Below are positions 17,316 through 27,056 of a DNA stretch of 64,000 nt, one piece after another. Location: NCBI RefSeq assembly GCF_000284095.1, contig NC_017068.1:992001-1056000 (forward strand), written 5' to 3'. Below the pieces are notes generated by a model, which was not told the DNA's origin, ran no database searches, and saw only the letters and a program-made list of their open reading frames with translations. The stretch is from Selenomonas ruminantium subsp. lactilytica TAM6421. Lineage in GTDB: Bacteria > Bacillota > Negativicutes > Selenomonadales > Selenomonadaceae. The position numbers and the translations under genes were made by a program. Positions within the stretch are counted from its first letter, which is position 1. Every line of letters begins with the position of its first letter.

Positions 17316-18305
17316 ATGCAGGGGTTGACACCAACTGAGCTGAAGGCCATATTGTTTTCCAAGCGGGCCAATGTGTATTATTTGGAAAAATGTCGGGTGA
17401 TGCAGAAAGATGGGCGTGTGCTCTATCTGATAGAAGGCAAGAAAGCCAATCAATATTGGAATATCCCCATCGCCAATACGACGGTAATTCTTTTGGGAAC
17501 GGGAACTTCCATAACCCAGGCGGCTATGCGGATGCTGGCCAGTGCGGGGGTGCTGGTAGGTTTTTGTGGGGGTGGTGGTACGCCGTTATTGGCCGGTACA
17601 GAAATTGAATGGCTGAATCCGCAAAGTGAATATCGGCCTACGCAGTATGTGCAGGGTTGGATGTCCTTTTGGTTTGCAGAGGATAAACGTTTGCAGGCAG
17701 CAAAGAATTTCCAGCATAAACGATGTGCTTTCTTGGAAAAAGTTTGGGGGAAAGACCGTGATTTGCAAGGGGAAGGTTTCTTTGTGGATGATCGGGAGAT
17801 AGAAGGTGCGCTGAAAGGTTTTCGCCAGCGTATTGATGATGCGGGAAATGTAACGGAATTATTGGCGGCAGAGGCTAATTTTGCCAAGCAGCTATATAAA
17901 TATGCTGTACAGCGGACCGATTATGGGGATTTTACCCGGGACACGGATGCGACGGATATTGCGAATATCTTCCTCAATCACGGCAATTACCTGGCTTATG
18001 GCATGGCGGCTTCTGCCTTGTGGGTGTTGGGGATTCCTCATGGTTTTGCTGTAATGCACGGCAAGACACGGCGGGGAGCTTTGGTCTTTGATGTGGCAGA
18101 TCTGATAAAGGATGCCATTGTATTGCCGGGAGCGTTTGTTTGCACAAGAAATGGTATGGAGAATCAGGAGTTTCGCGAATACTGCCTGCAAAAGTTCACG
18201 GAACATAAGGTCTTGGATTTTATGTATGACACGATAGAAAAGCAGAGCTTGCAGTGGTATAAGGGGGATGGGCGCAATGATGGTGATATTTACCAGTCAG
18301 AGTGA
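17316..18305 (+). CDS. cas1: Type I-F CRISPR integrase Cas1
   Basis: A 329-residue Cas1 of the I-F group. With the Cas2 part of Cas2-3 it inserts new spacers at the leader end of the array. Catalytic metal ligands are visible: Glu about 186 in LLAAEANFAKQLY, His about 248 in FAVMHGKTRRGALVFD and Asp about 262 in VADLIKD. The N-terminal beta part with LLGTGTSITQAAMRMLASAG is typical. ATG 17316 follows GGGAGGCGGG. It is the first gene of the cas set and overlaps cas2-3 by 29 bases. Confidence 0.95.
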   Translation: MQGLTPTELKAILFSKRANVYYLEKCRVMQKDGRVLYLIEGKKANQYWNIPIANTTVILLGTGTSITQAAMRMLASAGVLVGFCGGGGTPLLAGTEIEWLNPQSEYRPTQYVQGWMSFWFAEDKRLQAAKNFQHKRCAFLEKVWGKDRDLQGEGFFVDDREIEGALKGFRQRIDDAGNVTELLAAEANFAKQLYKYAVQRTDYGDFTRDTDATDIANIFLNHGNYLAYGMAASALWVLGIPHGFAVMHGKTRRGALVFDVADLIKDAIVLPGAFVCTRNGMENQEFREYCLQKFTEHKVLDFMYDTIEKQSLQWYKGDGRNDGDIYQSE

Positions 18306-21300
18306 CAAGAATGCCTTGAAAACCACTCGTTGGATATTGGACGCTTTTGCCAATCGTATTGGTACGGATACCTGGCAGACGGTTATCACGGAAGATGGTC
18401 TGCAGATGGTCAAAAGACTGTTGCGCCGCCATGCGACCAAGAGCATGTCCGTATCCTGCCGCTGGATTCGGTCGCGTACCCACAGTCAGCTGCTTTGGAT
18501 TGTAGGAGATAGCAGCCGCTTTGATGAGAATGGCTATGTGCCTGTAAATAGTACCCAGAAGGATATTGCCCATCAAGCATGGGAAAATGACTGGATTTAT
18601 CTGCCGGAGATAAAGTCCTTGGCGGCAATGGCAGGTGTCTTGCATGATTGGGGAAAGTCTGAGACAGCATTCCAGAAGATGTTGAAGAAAGCGAGCAACG
18701 GAAAGCGGGAAAGTGATGAGGTCTATCGTCATGAGTGGCTGAGCTGCAAGCTGCTGGAAGGATTGGTCTGGCAAACAGAGAAGCGGACGGACGAAGAATG
18801 GCTGAACATCCTGCAAAGTGGGAAAATCCCAGAGAAAAAGTTAGAAGAATGGCTGGCCGAGAATGCCAGTGAAAAGCTCAAAGAACTGCCGCCCGTGGCG
18901 AGCATGTTATGCTGGCTTATCTTGTCCCATCATCGTCTGCCTGTATTGGATAAAGAGGATGCAAAAGCTTATGCCAATGATGAAGCCACAGCAATTTCCA
19001 AGCTTTTATCCGGATTGGATGCTGGATGGGGCTATCAAAAGCAGGGAAAAGCTGAGGTCAAACTATCTCGGGGGGTGCTGAAATCAGACAAATGGCAGAA
19101 ACAGGTGAAGAAATGGTCGGGCAGGCTATTGTCACAGATATCTGTCCTGCATAAATTATGGAATCAGGAGGATATACGGTTGCTGATTCTGTATGCCCGC
19201 GTCAGCCTGATGTTGAGTGATTACACAGTGTCTGCTGCTAAAGCGGATTCCTCATGGCCGCAGGACTGCACTTTATTTGCCAACACGGATAAGCATGGTT
19301 TGAAGCAGCGTTTGGACGAACATTTAGTCCGGGTAAGCATGCAGGCTGCGCAGGCGGCACATTGTTTGCCACATTTTATCCGTGGAATGGACAGGATTGA
19401 GGATGTGCCCAATCTGCGTAGGAAGAGTCCGCCGGCCTTTGTCTGGCAGGACAAGTCCGTGGCTAAGATTGGTGATTGGCGCAAGGCCGAGGAAAAAGCA
19501 GGCCGCAGCCATGAAGGCTGGTTCGTTATCAATATGGCAGGAACAGGCTGTGGCAAAACAATGGGCAATGCAAAAATCATGCAGGCCCTGTCTGAGGATG
19601 GAAAATCCTTGCGGTATAGTCTGTTATTGGGCCTGCGCAGCCTGACTTTGCAGACTGGACGTGAATATCAGGAAAGGATCGGACTTGACGCCAGTGAAAT
19701 GGCCGTGCTGGTCGGTTCAGCTGCCGCCAGGGAATTGTATGGTGACAATGCTTGGGAGGAATCTGCTGATACAGATTGCATGAATGGATTGCTTTCCGGA
19801 GACGTTAAGGCTGATTTCGCTGTGGAGGATAAAATGCTGGCAGTCTTATTTGACTCGTCAGCACAGTTGGCACAGAAGCATAAGGAATTGTTGTACGCGC
19901 CGGTATTGGCTGCTACCATCGATCATTTGATGCCTGCTACGGAAACCGTGCGCGGGGGGCGTCATATCCTGCCATTCCTGCGTATGATGTCGGCAGATGT
20001 GGTGATTGATGAGATTGATGATTTTGCCGGCGCAGATCTGGTGGCAATCGCCCGCTTGGTGCATATGGCGGGGATGCTGGGCAGGAATGTCGTTTTGTCA
20101 TCCGCAACGATTCCGCCTGACTTGGCTGAGGGAATGTTTTCGGCTTACTGGAGTGGGCGGAGGCTGTATACCCGCTTCTTTGGATATCCTTTGCGGGTGA
20201 ATTGTGTCTGGTGTGATGAATTCCAGACAAAGATTCAGTTGGCGGATTCTTCAGAAATGGCAGTTGCACTGTCTGCTTATCGGCAGTGGCATAAGCATTT
20301 CGCTCTGCGGCATAAGGAAAAGCTTTCCCTGCAGCCTGTGAAGCGCCGGGGATGGATAGTGGAATGTGCAGATGTGCTGGCTTTGCCATTGGCAGAACGG
20401 CAGAGGGAATACTTCAAGGTTATGCAGCATGCTATGATAAAACTTCATCAGCAGTATGCTTTGACAGATAAAAGGACAGGAAAGAAAGTATCCTTCGGCT
20501 TGGTGCGGCTGGCCAATATACGGCCGTGTGTGGAGACGGCTAAATTTTTATTGGCATCGGAATGGCCGGAGGGATTCGCACCGCGCTTGCTGGTGTATCA
20601 TAGCCGTCAGACAGCAATATTGCGCAGTCAGGAAGAAAAATATCTGGATGTTGTACTGAAGCGCAAGAAGCAGGAGGCGGCAGAGATAGATTTTCAGGAT
20701 ATCGTATTGCGCAGGCATCTTGATTGTGCGAATGAGCAGAATGTTGTCTTTATATTGGTTTCCACACCAGTAGAGGAGTTAGGCCGTGACCATGACTTTG
20801 ACTGGGCAGTGGTGGAGCCTTCCTCATATCGATCCATCATCCAGCTGGCAGGACGTATTCGTCGTCATAGGCCTGCGTTGGAAAACGGAGCGATTGGCAA
20901 TATCGCAATCATGCAGTATAACTTACTGTCAATCACTTCGATCAATAAAGTTGTATTTTGCAGGCCGGGCTTTGAGTCAAGAAAATATGCGTTGGAGACA
21001 CATGATATGAAAGCATTGGTGGATACGGAAGAACTGGCCAAAGGTATCAATGCTGTACCGCGTACGGTCAGACCGGAGAAATTGTATCCGTATAAGAAAC
21101 TGATTCATTTGGAACATCAGGTTCTGACAGATTTCCGTGATTTGTCCTGCTTTGGGCCAAGCGTACTCCATGGCTGGCAGGAAGAATCCTGGTGGCTTAC
21201 AGGGCTGCCACAGCAATTCAATAAGTTCCGTGAAGGTGCGCAGGATATAGAGCTATGTCTTAAAAAACAAGAAAACGGCACATTCTGCTTTTGTGAGCAG

Positions 21301-21555
21301 AATGAAAAAACAGGTGAATGGATAGAGCGGGAGGATTGGTATCATATCCAAAAACAAAAAGATGAGGAAAGTGAGCGCTTTTGGCTGCAGCGTGATTATC
21401 AGCAGGCATTGGCCGATTATCAGGGAGATTCCGTTAACAGTAAGGTCGCGATTCAGGCAGGAATTTTGCATTTGCCTGCGAACAGGGAAAAAACTGTGTG
21501 GGTGTATTCTGATCAGTTTGGCATGTATGATGAAAAGAAGGACTTTGCCACTTAA
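18277..21555 (+). CDS. cas3: Cas2-Cas3 fusion, type I-F nuclease-helicase
   Basis: A 1092-residue protein with the fusion diagnostic of subtype I-F. Residues 1 to about 100 form the Cas2 domain (IFTSQSDKNALKTTRWILD, SVSCRWIRSRTHSQLLWIVG). The HD nuclease follows with VLHDWGK (His123-Asp124). The helicase part has Walker A GTGCGKT (about 422-429), DEID (about 576) and SSATIP (about 608). It takes part in adaptation with Cas1 and degrades targets recruited by Cascade. The ATG at 18277 is preferred to 18268 because AAGGGGG lies directly before the latter. The start is inside cas1, which implies translational coupling. No frameshift is seen. Confidence 0.95.
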   Translation: MMVIFTSQSDKNALKTTRWILDAFANRIGTDTWQTVITEDGLQMVKRLLRRHATKSMSVSCRWIRSRTHSQLLWIVGDSSRFDENGYVPVNSTQKDIAHQAWENDWIYLPEIKSLAAMAGVLHDWGKSETAFQKMLKKASNGKRESDEVYRHEWLSCKLLEGLVWQTEKRTDEEWLNILQSGKIPEKKLEEWLAENASEKLKELPPVASMLCWLILSHHRLPVLDKEDAKAYANDEATAISKLLSGLDAGWGYQKQGKAEVKLSRGVLKSDKWQKQVKKWSGRLLSQISVLHKLWNQEDIRLLILYARVSLMLSDYTVSAAKADSSWPQDCTLFANTDKHGLKQRLDEHLVRVSMQAAQAAHCLPHFIRGMDRIEDVPNLRRKSPPAFVWQDKSVAKIGDWRKAEEKAGRSHEGWFVINMAGTGCGKTMGNAKIMQALSEDGKSLRYSLLLGLRSLTLQTGREYQERIGLDASEMAVLVGSAAARELYGDNAWEESADTDCMNGLLSGDVKADFAVEDKMLAVLFDSSAQLAQKHKELLYAPVLAATIDHLMPATETVRGGRHILPFLRMMSADVVIDEIDDFAGADLVAIARLVHMAGMLGRNVVLSSATIPPDLAEGMFSAYWSGRRLYTRFFGYPLRVNCVWCDEFQTKIQLADSSEMAVALSAYRQWHKHFALRHKEKLSLQPVKRRGWIVECADVLALPLAERQREYFKVMQHAMIKLHQQYALTDKRTGKKVSFGLVRLANIRPCVETAKFLLASEWPEGFAPRLLVYHSRQTAILRSQEEKYLDVVLKRKKQEAAEIDFQDIVLRRHLDCANEQNVVFILVSTPVEELGRDHDFDWAVVEPSSYRSIIQLAGRIRRHRPALENGAIGNIAIMQYNLLSITSINKVVFCRPGFESRKYALETHDMKALVDTEELAKGINAVPRTVRPEKLYPYKKLIHLEHQVLTDFRDLSCFGPSVLHGWQEESWWLTGLPQQFNKFREGAQDIELCLKKQENGTFCFCEQNEKTGEWIEREDWYHIQKQKDEESERFWLQRDYQQALADYQGDSVNSKVAIQAGILHLPANREKTVWVYSDQFGMYDEKKDFAT

Positions 21556-21713
21556 TACAGAATAACATCTATGTAGGCGATTTTACCCAAATTTTGCTGG
21601 CTGTTGCGAATCCTTATAAAATAAGGGACTAACGAGATGTGAAAAAATAGGGTAAAATAACGGAAAATCGTTGTAAGGCTTCTGGCTGTAGGGGAAGACA
21701 GCAAGTTCTGCCA
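21556..21713 (+). promoter_or_regulatory. CRISPR leader and array promoter
   Basis: A 158-base A+T-rich stretch between cas2-3 and the first repeat. TTGCTG (21594-21599), 17 bases, TAAAAT (21617-21622) could drive the array. The palindrome CCTTAT-AAA-ATAAGG (21612-21626) overlaps the -10. The repeat direction puts the leader on this side, so newest spacers should be at the left end. Confidence 0.6.
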
Positions 21714-23844
21714 GTGTTCCGCCGTATAGGCGGCTTAGAAAAAAGAAAAGATTAATCATGTCTCTGCCGTTTCGTGTTCCGCCGTATAGGCGGCTTAGAA
21801 ATGTAGCTTATCAGCCACTTTCTGCTGGCCTTTGTGTTCCGCCGTATAGGCGGCTTAGAAATGAACAACGTTCGCTCGAACTCGAACAGCAACGTGTTCC
21901 GCCGTATAGGCGGCTTAGAAATCTTGCCTTTACGCGGCTACTATCATTGACACGTGTTCCGCCGTATAGGCGGCTTAGAAAAACAGCCCCCACCGTGCCT
22001 GTGACCTTGCCTGGTGTTCCGCCGTATAGGCGGCTTAGAAAAATCCCTACTCCTGCCATAAATATGCCATACCGTGTTCCGCCGTATAGGCGGCTTAGAA
22101 AGTAATAATCAAGCGGTAAAAAGTCAATCCTGCGTGTTCCGCCGTATAGGCGGCTTAGAAATGTTGAACCATCACCCAACCACACACCGAGAAGTGTTCC
22201 GCCGTATAGGCGGCTTAGAAATTGCGAATCTTCGTCCATGAATTGCAATTTATGTGTTCCGCCGTATAGGCGGCTTAGAAAAGCAGAAGAAAAAGCAAAG
22301 TTGGAGTTTGAGTGTGTTCCGCCGTATAGGCGGCTTAGAAATTTCTCGCCTATCGCATGATAAGCCGCCTTAAGTGTTCCGCCGTATAGGCGGCTTAGAA
22401 ATATCGCGATGATTGATGCGAGCGTCAATATTGGTGTTCCGCCGTATAGGCGGCTTAGAAACATCCAAAAGAAAATCGTCAGGACAACGTGGGGGTGTTC
22501 CGCCGTATAGGCGGCTTAGAAACACTATTAATCGCTTGTTGAATAGCCGCCGTATGTGTTCCGCCGTATAGGCGGCTTAGAAAAACACTGACGGGCAGCT
22601 GAAAAGCAAAACTATGTGTTCCGCCGTATAGGCGGCTTAGAAATGTCCAACCATTAAACAGACATTTTTCGACCAGTGTTCCGCCGTATAGGCGGCTTAG
22701 AAAAAAGCCTGCAAAGCATTGCTCCACTCACCAAAGTGTTCCGCCGTATAGGCGGCTTAGAAACTTCAGCGCATTTTTGCTGACACCCGCGAGGGGTGTT
22801 CCGCCGTATAGGCGGCTTAGAAATGCAACTTTCGATGCAGCAGCATCAGCCCATCGTGTTCCGCCGTATAGGCGGCTTAGAAATGCTGCAACCATTTCTT
22901 ATATCTTTTCCGACAGTGTTCCGCCGTATAGGCGGCTTAGAAAGTAATCAGACGGCCTACAATGCGGATGATAATGTGTTCCGCCGTATAGGCGGCTTAG
23001 AAAAAAATCGGAAAAGTTTGCATTAGGTGCAGATAGTGTTCCGCCGTATAGGCGGCTTAGAAAGATTACCTCACGCCAGTCTGCGACGTGATAAGTTGTT
23101 CCGCCGTATAGGCGGCTTAGAAAGCATCCCGTGGTTCGGTCGTCGCTTGGCATCCGTGTTCCGCCGTATAGGCGGCTTAGAAATTGCCGTTCAGGGACAG
23201 AGTTGTTCAATGGGCGTGTTCCGCCGTATAGGCGGCTTAGAAATGGATAAGCGAGTCCAAAATAAAGCGGGAATGGTGTTCCGCCGTATAGGCGGCTTAG
23301 AAATATGCAACGGCGGTGGAAATTCTGGTTGAGTAGTGTTCCGCCGTATAGGCGGCTTAGAAAATTGTTTGCTCGACTTGATAAACAGGCATTATGTGTT
23401 CCGCCGTATAGGCGGCTTAGAAAAGTATGGCTGAAATCATGGGCTTCCAAAAAGCGTGTTCCGCCGTATAGGCGGCTTAGAAAAAGAGCAGATGGAGAGG
23501 GTTCGATCGGAACGCGTGTTCCGCCGTATAGGCGGCTTAGAAATTCGGCTCCGGCCGTACCATTGACCTGCCTGCCGTGTTCCGCCGTATAGGCGGCTTA
23601 GAAATAATGTGCTTTTTTTGTCTGTCATTTTCCCCGGTGTTCCGCCGTATAGGCGGCTTAGAAAACACATCAACTTGAGCACCACATTCGCACCTGGTGT
23701 TCCGCCGTATAGGCGGCTTAGAAATTTACGCTTTGGGCTGTGTCAGAGTCCAACGAGTGTTCCGCCGTATAGGCGGCTTAGAAAAATTGCCACCCGATAA
23801 CGGGATACGTTTAACAGTGTTCCGCCGTATAGGCGGCTTAGAAA
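21714..23844 (+). CRISPR. Type I-F CRISPR array, 36 repeats and 35 spacers
   Basis: A 28-bp repeat starts at 21714 and recurs every 60 bases (61 at three places) until 23817-23844. The repeat holds the stem-loop CCGCC-GTATA-GGCGG and ends in CTTAGAAA. Stem position, the GTATA loop and this 8-base handle are nearly those of the well-studied Pseudomonas I-F repeat cut by Csy4, differing mainly in the stem and the 5' bases. Spacers are 32 bases, except three of 33 (at 22462, 22523 and 23544). All repeats are identical except the one at 23096, whose first base is T rather than G. The last repeat is not degenerate. Confidence 0.98.
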
Positions 23845-23851
23845 AGGGGAT

Positions 23852-23879
23852 TTTACTTGTCGATATTAAAAAATATAAT
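23852..23879 (+). promoter_or_regulatory. Possible promoter of the csy operon
   Basis: TATAAT at 23874-23879 with a weak TTTACT at 23852-23857 (16-base spacing) in the A+T-rich gap between the last repeat and csy1. It would let the interference genes be expressed apart from the array. Confidence 0.45.
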
Positions 23880-23937
23880 AAAAACGAAGATAAATGACAG
23901 ATAATATTGAACAATATAAATAAGTGAGGTGATGTTG

Positions 23938-25092
23938 ATGAGTGTGTTGACAGATTATGTGCAAGCAGAATCTGAAAAGAAAGGTGTACCGCCCGGGCAG
24001 TGGCTGGCTGATACGGCTAAGAATGCCAGTAAGTGTCAGTTTGCTACGCATATAGGCCGTTTTATCAATCCGGATGTGACAGTCAATTGGCAGGCAAAGA
24101 TAAATGGCAAACTGGATGATGTATATGTATCGACAGGTTCGGTGGCTTGTTCACCGGATATTTTTGTGGCGGCTAATTATTTGGCAACTGCCAGCTTGCT
24201 TCAATTGCGTTTGGAGGACGGAAAAACTTTCTACGAGCATTTGCAGGCTGCGGATGATTGTTTGCGGGAAGATTTTCAAATCATGCAGGCGGATTATGAG
24301 CAGGTGCGTGAAGATTTGTTGACTGTAAAGTCGGATGTGTTGCCTGATTCAACAGACAAGCGGTTACGGCAGGTGTTCTTTCCTGTGGGAGAGGATGATT
24401 ACCATTTATTGACAGTTTTGCCTCCCGCCAGCTTGATGCAGGAAGTGCGTGCGCGTATTCGAGCCATGGAAGATGGAGCACGGCAGGCGTGCAGCAAGAA
24501 GTCGGAGACCTATGGCAGTGACCATCGGCGCATCTATAATCTGGTGCAGACCAAATTCGGCGGAACGAAGCCACAAAACATCTCTTATGGAAATAATCGG
24601 CAGGGCGGGCGAAGCTATATGCTGCCAGCTATGCCGCCTGTTCTGGAAAAGCGTACGATAATCTATCCTCGTAAGGATTTTTTCAAGGAAACTTTACGGT
24701 TGCGGGATTTCATAGGTCTTTTCCAGCGTCTGCATAAGCGATATGTTGATAAAAGGAATAATATGGAAATCAGGCAGGTTGTTCGCAGCATAGAGCGACA
24801 GATAATGGAAATGGTTCTGTTGAGAGTATATGTACTGCGGGAGAAATGTGGCTGGACGGACAATCGCAGTCTGAGCAGGGCACAGTCAATCTGGCTGGAT
24901 GATAAGTATGCAGAAGACCGGCAGATTGATGAGGAATGGCAGAAGAAGCTGGCAGGTGAGTTTGCTGACTGGCTGATGGCTGCTTATGAGAAAGTCATGA
25001 AACGGGAAAAGATAGAGTTCGGTGATGGAGAACTGACCGCACTGCGAAAAGAAGTGGCAGAATTTATTCGTAGTGATCTGCAAAAGCAGTAG
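23938..25092 (+). CDS. csy1: Type I-F Cascade large subunit Csy1 (Cas8f)
   Basis: A 384-residue Csy1, the PAM-recognising and 5'-handle-capping part of the I-F surveillance complex. Assignment rests on locus order and on family cues such as GGTKPQNISYGNNRQGGRSY and LPAMPP in the middle, a typical Csy1 segment. It is somewhat shorter than the Pseudomonas protein (about 430). The ATG at 23938 is chosen because GAGGTGA at 23926-23932 gives normal spacing. It begins 93 bases after the last CRISPR repeat and is followed 13 bases later by csy2. Confidence 0.93.
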   Translation: MSVLTDYVQAESEKKGVPPGQWLADTAKNASKCQFATHIGRFINPDVTVNWQAKINGKLDDVYVSTGSVACSPDIFVAANYLATASLLQLRLEDGKTFYEHLQAADDCLREDFQIMQADYEQVREDLLTVKSDVLPDSTDKRLRQVFFPVGEDDYHLLTVLPPASLMQEVRARIRAMEDGARQACSKKSETYGSDHRRIYNLVQTKFGGTKPQNISYGNNRQGGRSYMLPAMPPVLEKRTIIYPRKDFFKETLRLRDFIGLFQRLHKRYVDKRNNMEIRQVVRSIERQIMEMVLLRVYVLREKCGWTDNRSLSRAQSIWLDDKYAEDRQIDEEWQKKLAGEFADWLMAAYEKVMKREKIEFGDGELTALRKEVAEFIRSDLQKQ

Positions 25093-25105
25093 GAGGGATA
25101 GGAGG

Positions 25106-26038
25106 ATGATTAAGCAATATCTGATGATTCCCCACCTGCAGATTCAAAACGCAAATGCGGCTAGCAGCCCTTATACGGTAGGTTTTCCAGCAATGACCGC
25201 CTGGCTGGGGATGACTCATGCGTTGCAGCGGCGGATCCGGCAGAGGGATGAACTGCAAGAAGTCGGCTTGCCGCGTGTGGCGGTCATTTGTCATGCCTTT
25301 GATTTGCAGGTGTTCAATGAAAAGGGTAATTTTTATGGCTCTTTGATCGGAACAGCGAATCCGCTGAAGAAGAGCAGGAAAACTGGTGAGTTTGAACGAC
25401 CGCCCTTTGTTGAAGAGGCCCGTTGCCATTTAGAAATCAGCCTATTGGTGGAACTGACGGGAATGAAAGGCAGCCTCAAAGAGCGTTTTGAGGAAACTGT
25501 TCGGCGAGAATTACCGCGTCTGAAGGCGGCTGGGGGCGATATTGTCCTGCGGCACGGTGAGCAGCAGGATTGGCAGGTTGTGTCCGTTGACGATGATGAC
25601 GAGCGGGATGTAAACAGGGTGAAGGCAAGGTTAATGCCGGGTTATGCAATCATTGAGCGGCAGGATTTGCTTCAGCATGAGAGCGGCAAAGATGCCTTGG
25701 ATAGTTTGCTGAATGCTATGCAGGTGCAGTATACAGCCAATCGTGATGCGGAAGGGGCTTTTCTTGGATGGCAGAGAAGCAAGGTGGCTGCGGATGGCTG
25801 GCTGGTGCCGATAGCAGTTGGTTTCCATGATTTGTCTGGCAATTTGCAAGTGAAGGAACAACGTTCCTATGAATATGAACATCATTTTGTGGAACCTTTG
25901 GTAACGGTGGGAGAATTTGTGATGCCCTATCGTTGTGAGGCTATTCAGGAAATGATGTGGGAATATGAATATAATGAAGCAGAAGGTTTGTATCTGTGTC
26001 GGAATATGGGGAAACAAGATTTGCGTGGGGAGGAATAG
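25106..26038 (+). CDS. csy2: Type I-F Cascade subunit Csy2 (Cas5f)
   Basis: A 310-residue Cas5f that pairs with Csy1 at the 5' end of the crRNA. The N-terminus MIKQYLMIPHLQIQNANAAS and PYTVGFPAMTAWLGMTHALQ is the family pattern (RAMP fold start and Gly-Phe-Pro loop). ATG 25106 follows AGGAGGG (25091-25097). Short gaps of 13 bases before and 2 bases after indicate a single message with csy1 and csy3. Confidence 0.94.
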   Translation: MIKQYLMIPHLQIQNANAASSPYTVGFPAMTAWLGMTHALQRRIRQRDELQEVGLPRVAVICHAFDLQVFNEKGNFYGSLIGTANPLKKSRKTGEFERPPFVEEARCHLEISLLVELTGMKGSLKERFEETVRRELPRLKAAGGDIVLRHGEQQDWQVVSVDDDDERDVNRVKARLMPGYAIIERQDLLQHESGKDALDSLLNAMQVQYTANRDAEGAFLGWQRSKVAADGWLVPIAVGFHDLSGNLQVKEQRSYEYEHHFVEPLVTVGEFVMPYRCEAIQEMMWEYEYNEAEGLYLCRNMGKQDLRGEE

Positions 26039-26040
26039 AA

Positions 26041-27051
26041 ATGGCTAAAAAGGCAGCGGATATCGCATCGGTATTGGCGTTTGAAAAGAAATTAGTCGTC
26101 TCGGATGGCTATATGTATGGCACATGCTGGGATGATGAACATAAGGTAAAGGCTGAACCATTGAAGCTGGTGGAAAAATCAGTACGGGGGACGATTTCCA
26201 ATCGGCTGAAGCCGGCAGTGCAGAATGATCCGGCGAAATTGAATGCAGAGGTAGAAAAACCTAACCTGCAACAAGTGGATTCCTGCGCATTAGGCATGGA
26301 ACAGGATACCCTGAAGCTGGCCTTTACCATCAAGGTATTGAGTGGTGTGGAAAAGCCGTCGGCCTGCAACAATGCAGCTTTTGCGCAAAGTTATGCTGCG
26401 GCAGCCAAAGGCTATATAGAAAAGACAGGCTTCAAGGAATTGTCTTACCGCTATGCCTATAATATTGCCAGCGCCCGTTTCCTATGGAGAAACCGGCTGG
26501 GGGCGGAGAAAATCGATGTCTGTGTCAAGGTTGGCAGCTGGGAGCAGAAATTTGATGCGTATACCTATTCCTTGCGTGACTTTACAGAACATGAGGAAAT
26601 AAAGGCTTTGGCAGGAAAGATTGCAGCAGCATTATCCGGTGAGGAGCCATATCAATTCATTGAAGTAGAGGCTTATACAAAACTGGGTGTTGGGCAAGAA
26701 GTATATCCCAGCGAAGAATTGGTATTCGATAAGGGCAACAGCCGCAAGAGCAAGATCTTATATCATGTGGAGGGGGTAGCCGCAATGCATTCCCAGAAAT
26801 TGGGCAACGCTTTGCGGACAATTGATACCTGGTATCCGGAATTTGAAAGCCCGGAAGGAGCTGGGCCGATTGCTGTCGAGCCGTATGGTGCAGTGACGAA
26901 CTTGGGAAAAGCCTTCCGGAATCCTAAGGAGAAAGTTGATTTTTATACCTTGTTTGATAAGTTCGCTCTGGGAGAACCGTTGGCCAATGCAGAAGAGGAG
27001 CATTATGTCATGGCGGTATTGGTTCGTGGCGGTGTATTTGGCAAGGGGTGA
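26041..27051 (+). CDS. csy3: Type I-F Cascade backbone subunit Csy3 (Cas7f)
   Basis: A 336-residue Cas7f; in known I-F complexes six copies form the helical backbone along the spacer. Recognised by position and by segments such as LSYRYAYNIASARFLWRNR and LRTIDTWYPEFESPEGAGPI, plus YGAVTNLGKAFRNP near the end. ATG 26041 lies 2 bases after the csy2 stop behind GGGGAGG. Its stop overlaps an alternative GTG start of cas6f. Confidence 0.95.
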   Translation: MAKKAADIASVLAFEKKLVVSDGYMYGTCWDDEHKVKAEPLKLVEKSVRGTISNRLKPAVQNDPAKLNAEVEKPNLQQVDSCALGMEQDTLKLAFTIKVLSGVEKPSACNNAAFAQSYAAAAKGYIEKTGFKELSYRYAYNIASARFLWRNRLGAEKIDVCVKVGSWEQKFDAYTYSLRDFTEHEEIKALAGKIAAALSGEEPYQFIEVEAYTKLGVGQEVYPSEELVFDKGNSRKSKILYHVEGVAAMHSQKLGNALRTIDTWYPEFESPEGAGPIAVEPYGAVTNLGKAFRNPKEKVDFYTLFDKFALGEPLANAEEEHYVMAVLVRGGVFGKG

Positions 27052-27056
27052 GCAGC

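Noticed and set aside
21758-23897. Repeat-rich open frames (VPPYRRLR, FLSRLYGGT, VFRRIGGLE units)
   Set aside because: They are translations of the CRISPR repeats in different frames and have no protein meaning.
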